Shown: positions 43,968 through 50,571 of the stretch, one piece after another
Position numbering within the stretch: position 1 is the first letter of the stretch
How the letters are laid out: each line of letters opens with the position of its first letter
Origin: CAIZGX01 sp044239865
Lineage (GTDB): Bacteria; Bacteroidota; Bacteroidia; Flavobacteriales_D; Sanyastnellaceae
Reading direction: 5' to 3'
Length of the DNA: 64,000 nt
Assembly (NCBI GenBank): GCA_044239865.1
Contig: JBIIAO010000004.1
Coordinates: 124,001 to 188,000, forward strand
The notes under the pieces: model-generated
Told to the model about the DNA's origin: nothing
What the model saw: only the letters and a program-made list of their open reading frames with translations
The model's database searches: none
Translations under genes and position numbers: made by a program

Positions 43968-44423
43968 ATGGAGAGACACATTTTATTAGTAGGAATGCCC
44001 GGTAGTGGGAAGAGCACGATGGCGAAGCGAATGTCGCATGAGAGGGGTGTGTCGTGTTATGAGGTGGATGAGATGTTAGAGTTAAAGTGGGGAAGGAGTA
44101 TCGCTGAATTTGTGGAAGAGAATGGATGGGAGAAATTTCGTGAAGAGGAGTTTTCGATGGTGAAATCTATTGTGAATAAACCTGTCGGAATCATTTCAGC
44201 GGGAGCCGGATTCTTCACAACGGAAGAGAAGGTTGAATTTTCCTTGAATCATTTTGAAGTGTTGTACTTGGAAGTCTCGATTGACGAATTGTTCAATCGA
44301 TTGAACACACCTACTGAACGCGCGAAGCGTCCGCTTTTGAGTGAAGGGGATTTGCTTTTTAAGCTAGCGCAATTGTTGGAAGAGCGAAAGAGGTTTTACT
44401 CCTTCGGATCAATCATTAAATGA
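43968..44423 (+). CDS. aroK: Shikimate kinase, short and atypical
   Basis: 151 residues against about 165-175 for the family. P-loop GMPGSGKST (9-17), D34 of the shikimate-binding YEVDE, R58 in EKFREEE and the lid RPLL (121-124) are present. The shikimate-binding GGG motif reads SAGAG (78-82), and the protein stops right after the usual RxxxY (R139, Y144), lacking the last strand and helix. It phosphorylates shikimate if active. ATG 43968 is chosen; the frame extends upstream through the palindrome array, giving a spurious repetitive Met/Thr/Val N-terminus. Confidence 0.75.
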   Translation: MERHILLVGMPGSGKSTMAKRMSHERGVSCYEVDEMLELKWGRSIAEFVEENGWEKFREEEFSMVKSIVNKPVGIISAGAGFFTTEEKVEFSLNHFEVLYLEVSIDELFNRLNTPTERAKRPLLSEGDLLFKLAQLLEERKRFYSFGSIIK

Positions 44424-44599
44424 TCAATCTGACTGCAACTCATTTTCAATTTGAGGGAGAATAAAAGGCTGTCTGTATTTGGTTGAAAACACGAGGTGAA
44501 TAGCCATTTGTGAGATAGATTTTGACATGATTTTTTAAAGCGAAATTCAATATGATATTTTACAATGTCAAGAAACAGTTATGCATATAACAAGTCCGA
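44424..44599. other. Non-coding stretch between aroK and the structured region
   Basis: AT-rich, no credible gene on either strand. The only structure I see is a distant inverted repeat TTGACAT (44522-44528) / ATGTCAA (44565-44571). No T-run terminator follows aroK. Confidence 0.5.
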
Positions 44600-44726
44600 G
44601 CTCGCTCTGCGAGCGGCATGGGTGATGCCCCCAGTGAAGCTGGGGGATAGTGCCTAAATTAGTGCTTATTACTTAAGCAATTGAAATCATTTGAATTTTT
44701 ATCCCCCAGCTCTGCTGGGGGCACTA
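44600..44726. repeat. Dense cluster of larger inverted repeats (candidate structured RNA or mobile-repeat remnant)
   Basis: Hairpins in order: GCTCGC-TCT-GCGAGC (44600-44614), GGCAT-GGGTG-ATGCC (44615-44629), CCCCCAG-TGAAG-CTGGGGG (44628-44646), GCTTA-TTACT-TAAGC (44663-44677, approximate) and CCCCCAGC-TCT-GCTGGGGG (44703-44721). In addition TAGTGCC (44648-44654) pairs with GGCACTA (44719-44725), and CTGGGGGAT (44640-44648) with ATCCCCCAG (44701-44709), so alternative nested folds exist. No protein is encoded. Confidence 0.65.
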
Positions 44727-44751
44727 CTCATGTCGCCCTAAAGAGCTGGGG

Positions 44752-44883
44752 AACTTCGTAATTGGAAAATCGAAGATTTTATTCCTACTGTGTAATGGGA
44801 ACTTTGTTACTCCTACTTCGTAATGCCTACTTCGTAATTCCTACTTCGTAATTCCTACTTCGTAATTCCTATTTCATATTTCC
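44752..44883. repeat. Mini-palindrome array B1 (5-nt linkers, mostly ATTCC)
   Basis: Units: AAAATC-GAA-GATTTT (44766-44780), TAC-TGT-GTA (44786-44794), AAC-TTT-GTT (44800-44808), TAC-TTC-GTA four times (44814, 44828, 44842, 44856) and TAT-TTC-ATA (44870-44878). A broken unit AAC-TTC-GTA precedes them at 44752. Linkers are ATTGG, ATTCC, ATGGG, ACTCC, ATGCC, ATTCC x3, TTTCC. The period is 14 nt in the regular part. Arms covary to keep pairing. Confidence 0.9.
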
Positions 44884-44903
44884 TTAGTCGTAATAAAAAA
44901 ACC

Positions 44904-44969
44904 GTCGAAGACTTTCGCCGTAGGCATTCGTTGAAAACATTCGTTGCTTCGCAACATTCGTGCTTACAC
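44904..44969. repeat. Mini-palindrome array B2 (linker ATTC/TTTC)
   Basis: Units GTC-GAA-GAC (44904-44912), GCC-GTA-GGC (44917-44925), GTT-GAA-AAC (44930-44938), GTTGC-TTC-GCAAC (44943-44955) and GTG-CTTA-CAC (44960-44969), separated by TTTC, ATTC, ATTC, ATTC. Every unit starts with G and ends with C. It lies 65 nt before the rhodanese gene start and 20 nt after array B1. Confidence 0.85.
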
Positions 44970-45034
44970 ATTATGTGACTCTCCTCACAGCACCAACAAA
45001 ATCCCTCGCTTACCTTCGCTAAAAATTCAAAACA

Positions 45035-45310
45035 ATGGATGTATTAGCAGCTTTAAAAAATGGAACGGCAACAATTGTTGATGTGCGTTCAAGAGAAGAA
45101 TTTCAAAGTGGACATGTAGCGGGTTCAATAAATATTCCACTACAAGAAGTGCCAACGAAAGTTGAAGAGTTTAAAAACATGCCGAAGCCTTTGGTGCTGT
45201 GTTGCCTTTCAGGCGGAAGAAGCGGACAAGCAACCGGATACCTTCAACAACAAGGTGTAGAAGAGGTTTACAACGGTGGTGGTTGGATGGAAGTAAATTC
45301 TTTGGTGTAA
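45035..45310 (+). CDS. Single-domain rhodanese-like sulfurtransferase 1
   Basis: 91 residues, one rhodanese domain, no signal peptide. N-terminal VDVRSREEFQSGHVAGSINIP is the family hallmark. The active loop is C57LSGGR62 (CxxxxR) with an extra Cys at 56. It carries persulfide sulfur between proteins in the cytoplasm, for example towards thiolation or detoxification; the partner is unknown. The TAA overlaps the next ATG by one base, giving a compact rhodanese-rhodanese-thioredoxin unit. Confidence 0.93.
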   Translation: MDVLAALKNGTATIVDVRSREEFQSGHVAGSINIPLQEVPTKVEEFKNMPKPLVLCCLSGGRSGQATGYLQQQGVEEVYNGGGWMEVNSLV

Positions 45311-45624
45311 TGGGACTATTTTCATTCTTGAAAGGAAAGCCAAAGGCAGATTTGGTGCAGCTGATGCGCGAAGGCGCAAAGCTGGTTGACGTGAGAACCA
45401 AAGGTGAGTATTCTGAAGGTCATGCGAAAGGAACAAGCAATGTTCCGCTGCCTGAAATTCCAACCAAGGCGAAAGCTTGGAAAAAAGACGAAGTTATTAT
45501 CCTCTGCTGCAGAAGCGGCATGAGAAGCGGTGCAGCTGTTTCACAATTGAAGCAGATGGGTTTCACCAATGTTCACAACGCGGGTAGCTGGAATAAAATG
45601 CAAACCTTAATTCAACAAAAATGA
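45310..45624 (+). CDS. Single-domain rhodanese-like sulfurtransferase 2
   Basis: 104 residues. A short hydrophobic N-terminus (GLFSFL) precedes the rhodanese domain with LVDVRTKGEYSEGHAKGTSNVP. The active loop is C67RSGMR72, again with a second Cys (66). About half the residues near the active site match its upstream neighbour, so the two look like an old tandem duplication with different loops. ATG 45310 overlaps the upstream TAA; the stop overlaps the thioredoxin start (ATGA). Confidence 0.93.
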   Translation: MGLFSFLKGKPKADLVQLMREGAKLVDVRTKGEYSEGHAKGTSNVPLPEIPTKAKAWKKDEVIILCCRSGMRSGAAVSQLKQMGFTNVHNAGSWNKMQTLIQQK

Positions 45625-45920
45625 AAGGAAGCTTCAACGATATTATTCAAGGCGATAAGCCGGTGTTAGTAGACTTCTTTGCAACATGGTGCGGCCCTTG
45701 CAAATACCAAGGTCCCATCTTAGAAGAATTAGCAACTGCTATTGGCGACGAAGCGCGGATTATTAAAATCGACATCGATCGCAATCAAGCTGTGGCTGCG
45801 AAATACAACGTGCGCTCCGTTCCAACGTTAATGATCTTCAAAAATGGAGAAGTGTTGTGGAAAGAGGCAGGGGTGAAAGAAAAAGCTGATTTAGTTGCCC
45901 TATTGGGAAAATATAAATAA
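45621..45920 (+). CDS. Thioredoxin
   Basis: 99 residues, a lone thioredoxin fold without signal peptide. Active site WC24GPC27K, cis-proline P68 in SVPT, buried Asp region VDFFATW. It can reduce the persulfide or disulfide left on the two adjacent rhodaneses, which fits their overlap into one operon, and would itself be recharged by the TrxB encoded at 15-16 kb. The housekeeping trxA may be elsewhere. Confidence 0.93.
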   Translation: MKGSFNDIIQGDKPVLVDFFATWCGPCKYQGPILEELATAIGDEARIIKIDIDRNQAVAAKYNVRSVPTLMIFKNGEVLWKEAGVKEKADLVALLGKYK

Positions 45921-45935
45921 GAGTTATATTGCAGT

Positions 45936-48900
45936 ATGAAAATACTTCAAACTGCAATCTTATTATTTGCTTTTGTTTTTTCAGCCAATGCTCAGAACAA
46001 GTGGGAAAGAAAATATGAGCGTGAGCGAGTGTTTGTCGAAAATAAAGGTCAGTTTTCCAAAGAGGAAAAAGTAATTGGAGAAAAAATTCTTTATGCCGCA
46101 GACTGGGGCAGCACACGAATTTTCTTTACGCCCCAAGGTTGGGTGTATTCGTTTTTAGAGGTTGAAAAAAACGAGAAGCATTCAGAGAAAAAGTCCATTC
46201 AAACCATTTCGGAATACAAAGAATCTGAAAAAGAAGATGCGAAGTTTTCTTTTCGAAACGATTTTGTGTCTGTTCATTTAGGTGAAGGAAATTGCAACTA
46301 TGTGCCGTCTGAATTATGCGCCTTTTACAGCAATTATTCTATTGAATCAGACGGGATTTGCAAAGGCATTCAAGGTGCAAAGTGTTACGAAAAACTTCGA
46401 ATAGAAAATGCTTGGTCGGGAGTCGATGTCGTCTTTACTGTTCATCCGGAAAGTGGCATCAAATACGCCTTCGAGCTGCGCGATGGGCGTAAGTCCGATC
46501 GCATTGAAATGACTTATTCGAAAGATGTGAATATAATCGACGGAGCTGTTCATATTCCAACAGAATTTGGAGACATCATTGATCACGAGCCGTATTCCTT
46601 CGAAACACAATCGAAAAAATTTATTTCCTCTGGGTTCATTCAGAAGTCTTCGAATAAAATTGGATTTCAAATTTCAAACTACGATGAAAAGGTTCCAATA
46701 ACCATAGACCCGTGGGTGCAAACTCCCACCTTTGCTTCGAATTGGGACTGTGTGTGGGAATGCGAAACCGATGCCGTTGGAAATGTATATGCCATTGGCG
46801 GCGTAATGCCCATGCAATTGCTGAAGTACAACAATGCTGGACTATTACAATGGACCTACAGCACCCCTTACGACACTTCTAACGTTTGGCTTGGAACTTT
46901 CGCAACAGACAATCTTGGAAATTCTTATGTCACAGCCGGTTCAACAGCGGCTATTCAAAAAGTAAATACTTCTGGAGGTTTAGTTTGGAACAATCCCAAT
47001 CCGGGTGGGTTATTTTCAAGCGATGAATTTTGGAATATCAGTTTCAATTGCGATCAATCGAAATTGGTTCTAGGCGGAACAACCGGATTTGCAACAAATC
47101 TCTTAGCAGCTATTTTCGAAATAGATGTGGCAACTGGAAACGTTTTGAATACACAAACTGTTGCAAGCGGAAACGCCTTCAGCTTTCCGCCTACCATTCA
47201 AGAAGTGCGCTCCATAACCGCCAATCCGAATGGGAAATATTTCTGGCTAACTCAAGACACATTGGGTGTTATTCATCAGAATTTCGATTTGTGTGGAAAC
47301 AACAACAGCCTGTTGTACAAGGTTTCTTCTGGATATAATCTCGGCTATAAATGTGAAGATTTTCGTGTGAACAACAGCGGAATCATGGCCATTCGAGCCA
47401 CCGATAGTTTTGTTTATACGCAGAATGGAACGCAAGTTCAAAAAAGAAGTTTGACATCTGGAGCAGTATTGAATACCTCGAATATTCCCGCAGGAAATGC
47501 TACCACAGCTTTCGGTGATTTTGTCGTAAGCAACAGTGGATTGGCCATTGACGATTGCGGAAATGTATACGTGGGTTCAACCAACGCGGTTGTGAAATTC
47601 GATGCGAATTTGAATCAGCTAGCGTCGTATCCAACGACATTCAAGGTGTACGACGTGCACATTGGATTGAACGGTGATATTGTCGCTTGTGGCAGCACTG
47701 GAACTTACAACAGCACTTCTCGTTCGGGCAGTGTTCAAGTTATTGCCGCCGCCGCGTGCGCTTCTATTCCTGTTTCGTGTTGCGATGCCACCATTTGTCA
47801 TCCTGCTGATTTTTGTATTACCGATGGCGCTGTAACCTTTACAGCAGCAACTGCCGGAGGAACATGGTCGGGACCTGGTGTTTCTTCATCTGGTGTGTTT
47901 ACACCGTCTGCTGCTGGAACTGGCACTTTCACAATAACCTATGCCTTGGCCTGTGGTTCTGAATCGGTGCAGGTAAATGTTTCGCCTTGCGCTGGACTTG
48001 ATGTGTGCATAGACGAAAACGGAAATTGGCAGGCCTCTGGCGGTGTGGCACCGTACAATTGGCAATCGCAGATTACAACCCAAGATTGCAGCGCCTGTTT
48101 CCCTGGTCTTCCTCCATTTGTTGAGCCTTGTTCTATACCACCAGGGTGCGCGGTGAATATTACTTCGTGGAGTACGTTTTCTTCAAATGCCTCTATTCCT
48201 GCGCCTGTTGCATTTCCCGTGCAAGTGGTTGATGCAACTGGACAATCCTTGTTGATTTCAAGTGCAGCTCAGCTGACTGATTGTGCCATTGTTCTTCCTT
48301 GTCCAGATATTGTAACGGTGGTTACCGCATCAACGCCTGTTGCGTGTTACGGAGAATCGACAGGAAGTCTTTCTGTGCAATCTTCAGGCGGACAAGATCC
48401 GTATGTGTACAGTTGGCAGCAAGGGCAAAATGTAGGAGATACCTGGAGCAATATTCCTTCGGGAAACTACACTGTAATAAGCACCGATGCCAATGGGTGC
48501 GCAGACACCTTAGCGGTTACCTTAGATTCACCACCTGTGTTTGAACTTTTATTGGTGAGCAGTGTGCCCGCTGGTTGCAACAGCAGCAGCGGAAGTGCTA
48601 CCGTTTCTATTACGGGTGGAAGTGGAACTCCTGCGATCTCTTGGTCTCCCATTGGTGGCAATGCGCTTACCGCAACTGGTTTAATAGGTGGAAGCTATAT
48701 TGTTACGGCCTTAGACGCAAACAACTGTGAAGCGAGTTTAACCGTTGTCATAACCGAACCCTCTGTTTCCATCACAGGCGATACGCTGTTATGTCCAGGA
48801 GAGTCAACGCAATTAATGGCTTCTTCATTGAATTTAATAGACCCAATTTCTTACGTTTGGTCAACCGGTTCAGTAGGAACTTCCATTACTGAAACCCCCG

Positions 48901-49508
48901 CCGTTAGTACAACTTATACTGTTAATGCAACAGATATTAATGGTTGCTCAGTGAGTTCCAGTATAGATGTTGTGGTTGAAAATCTGAATTGGAATATTTC
49001 CGCAAATCCCCTTCAAGGATATATCCCCTTTCAAGTGAATTTTGTAAATCAGTCAAACCCTGCTTTGAACTATACATGGGATTTTGGAAATGGACTCAAT
49101 GCCACAAGCGCAGGGAACGAGTCTACTTCAAGTCTTTATTCAAATGCCGGAGTATACACGGTTACCGTGAACTCAAACGGAAATTGTCCGGATGCGTTTA
49201 CCCTTTTAATTACAGCCCTTACTTCGCAGCCGTTGATTGTGTTGGTTCCAACTATTTTCACGTTCGGTACTGACGGCTTGAACGATGCCTTTACCATCTT
49301 CTCTGAAAATGCAGTAACCCAAGAAGCGCAGATATTCAATCGATGGGGACAAGTTGTTGCTGAATTGAATGCGCCGAATGCGGTGTGGGATGGGTTTGTA
49401 AATGGAAACGAGGCTGCCGATGGAACCTATTACATCATTTACAATGTGCAAGGCGACAACAATCAGCAGATCGAAGGATCTGGGTATTTTCAGAAAATTT
49501 CTAAATGA
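45936..49508 (+). CDS. Large T9SS-secreted protein: FVENKGQ-type N-domain, beta-propeller-like region, PKD, type-B sorting domain
   Basis: 1190 residues. Signal peptide (1-20, ending NAQ); N-terminal domain opening with FVENKGQF (33-40), typical of Bacteroidota surface proteins with propeller (SBBP-like) repeats (about 260-590, with repeated DxxGNxYxxG); GGTWSGPGVSSSGVF module near 645; Ig-like STTYTVNATDINGC near 985; a PKD domain (about 1005-1085, YTWDFGNG) and a type-B tail from about 1103 (TFGTDGLNDAF, IFNRWGQVV). It shares modules with the 1248-residue protein at 36.7 kb. Probably surface-exposed; ligand unknown. Confidence 0.87.
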   Translation: MKILQTAILLFAFVFSANAQNKWERKYERERVFVENKGQFSKEEKVIGEKILYAADWGSTRIFFTPQGWVYSFLEVEKNEKHSEKKSIQTISEYKESEKEDAKFSFRNDFVSVHLGEGNCNYVPSELCAFYSNYSIESDGICKGIQGAKCYEKLRIENAWSGVDVVFTVHPESGIKYAFELRDGRKSDRIEMTYSKDVNIIDGAVHIPTEFGDIIDHEPYSFETQSKKFISSGFIQKSSNKIGFQISNYDEKVPITIDPWVQTPTFASNWDCVWECETDAVGNVYAIGGVMPMQLLKYNNAGLLQWTYSTPYDTSNVWLGTFATDNLGNSYVTAGSTAAIQKVNTSGGLVWNNPNPGGLFSSDEFWNISFNCDQSKLVLGGTTGFATNLLAAIFEIDVATGNVLNTQTVASGNAFSFPPTIQEVRSITANPNGKYFWLTQDTLGVIHQNFDLCGNNNSLLYKVSSGYNLGYKCEDFRVNNSGIMAIRATDSFVYTQNGTQVQKRSLTSGAVLNTSNIPAGNATTAFGDFVVSNSGLAIDDCGNVYVGSTNAVVKFDANLNQLASYPTTFKVYDVHIGLNGDIVACGSTGTYNSTSRSGSVQVIAAAACASIPVSCCDATICHPADFCITDGAVTFTAATAGGTWSGPGVSSSGVFTPSAAGTGTFTITYALACGSESVQVNVSPCAGLDVCIDENGNWQASGGVAPYNWQSQITTQDCSACFPGLPPFVEPCSIPPGCAVNITSWSTFSSNASIPAPVAFPVQVVDATGQSLLISSAAQLTDCAIVLPCPDIVTVVTASTPVACYGESTGSLSVQSSGGQDPYVYSWQQGQNVGDTWSNIPSGNYTVISTDANGCADTLAVTLDSPPVFELLLVSSVPAGCNSSSGSATVSITGGSGTPAISWSPIGGNALTATGLIGGSYIVTALDANNCEASLTVVITEPSVSITGDTLLCPGESTQLMASSLNLIDPISYVWSTGSVGTSITETPAVSTTYTVNATDINGCSVSSSIDVVVENLNWNISANPLQGYIPFQVNFVNQSNPALNYTWDFGNGLNATSAGNESTSSLYSNAGVYTVTVNSNGNCPDAFTLLITALTSQPLIVLVPTIFTFGTDGLNDAFTIFSENAVTQEAQIFNRWGQVVAELNAPNAVWDGFVNGNEAADGTYYIIYNVQGDNNQQIEGSGYFQKISK

Positions 49509-49518
49509 TAATTAAAGA

Positions 49519-50466
49519 TTAAGCTGCACTCTGTGCGGCTTTTTCTTTTTGCTTTTCAGCATACGCAACTGCCGCTTCACGCACCCATGCACCTTCACTC
49601 CAAGCCTTCTGTTTTGCAGCAATACGCTCTTTGTTGCACGGTCCGTTTCCTTTTACCACTTCGTTGAACTCCGTCCAATCGATTTCGCCGAATTCGTAAT
49701 GCCCCGTTTCTTCGTTCCATTTTAAATCTGGATCCGGAATTGTAAGTCCTAGGTATTCAGCTTGTGCAACAGTCATGTCTACAAACTTCTGACGCATGTC
49801 GTCGTTCGAGTGACGCTTGATTTTCCAAATCATATTCTGACTGCTGTGTGCAGAGTCTTTGTCAGAGGGACCAAACATCATTAACGCCGGCCACCAAAAA
49901 CGATTGAAGGCATCTTGTAACATTTTCTTTTGCTCTGCTGTTCCTTTAGAAAGCGCTATGCAAATTTCATATCCTTGTCTTTGATGAAAACTTTCTTCTT
50001 TGCAAATGCGAATGAGCGCTCTGCTGTATGGACCGTAGCTCGTGCGTTGCAACGAAACCTGATTCACAATAGCTGCGCCGTCTACCAGCCAACCAATCGC
50101 GCCAATATCCGCCCACGAAGTAGTTGGGTAATTGAAAATAGAAGAGTACTTCGCTTTTCCTGAAAGCATTTCTTCCGTCATGGTATCTCTATCAACACCC
50201 ATGGTTTCCGCTGCACAATACAAGTACAAACCGTGTCCGGCTTCATCTTGAACCTTCGCTAACAAAATAGCTTTTCTTCGCAACGATGGGGCTCGAGTAA
50301 TCCAATTTCCTTCAGGAAGCATTCCAATGATTTCACTGTGTGCGTGCTGTCCAATCTGACGAATAAGCGTTTTGCGATAGCCTTCGGGCATCCAATCTTT
50401 GGCTTCGATTTTATTTTCAGCATCTATGTATTGCTGAAATTTTTGAAGAGCGATTTCCATTTCCAT
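49519..50466 (-). CDS. paaA: 1,2-phenylacetyl-CoA epoxidase, catalytic subunit PaaA
   Basis: 315 residues, ferritin-like di-iron fold. Iron motifs KVQDEAGHG (E75, H78) and CKEESFHQRQGYE (about 155-167) match PaaA. With PaaB, PaaC, PaaD and the reductase PaaE it epoxidises the ring of phenylacetyl-CoA. It is transcribed away from paaE with 105 nt between the starts. paaB, paaC and paaD are not in the window. A TAAATTTG element lies on the minus strand at 50479-50472, 5 nt before the ATG. Confidence 0.95.
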   Translation of the reverse strand: MEMEIALQKFQQYIDAENKIEAKDWMPEGYRKTLIRQIGQHAHSEIIGMLPEGNWITRAPSLRRKAILLAKVQDEAGHGLYLYCAAETMGVDRDTMTEEMLSGKAKYSSIFNYPTTSWADIGAIGWLVDGAAIVNQVSLQRTSYGPYSRALIRICKEESFHQRQGYEICIALSKGTAEQKKMLQDAFNRFWWPALMMFGPSDKDSAHSSQNMIWKIKRHSNDDMRQKFVDMTVAQAEYLGLTIPDPDLKWNEETGHYEFGEIDWTEFNEVVKGNGPCNKERIAAKQKAWSEGAWVREAAVAYAEKQKEKAAQSAA

Positions 50467-50471
50467 AAGAA

Positions 50472-50479
50472 CAAATTTA
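50472..50479 (-). promoter_or_regulatory. TAnnTTTG -7 element just before paaA
   Basis: On the minus strand TAAATTTG ends 5 nt before the paaA ATG. On the plus strand TATTTTTG at 50551-50558, 13 nt before the paaE ATG, could be the divergent counterpart. Neither has a clear TTTG partner at the standard distance. Confidence 0.35.
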
Positions 50480-50571
50480 GTTCATTCACCTTAAACATAA
50501 TCATTGCAAATATCAGCTGTGAAAAATTCTTATTCAGAACATGGTTGGCCTATTTTTGTCTTTTCAAACTT

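Noticed and set aside
44522..44571. MITE with TTGACAT/ATGTCAA ends
   Set aside because: Only 7-nt ends 36 nt apart, with no target duplication; too weak to call.
43783..44969. Possible CRISPR array
   Set aside because: Units are only 9-18 nt, contiguous, individually palindromic and without unique spacers of constant length; no cas gene is in the window.
50338..50571. 78-codon extension of PaaE
   Set aside because: This stretch is antisense to the paaA N-terminal coding region and has no family similarity; PaaE starts normally at 50572.
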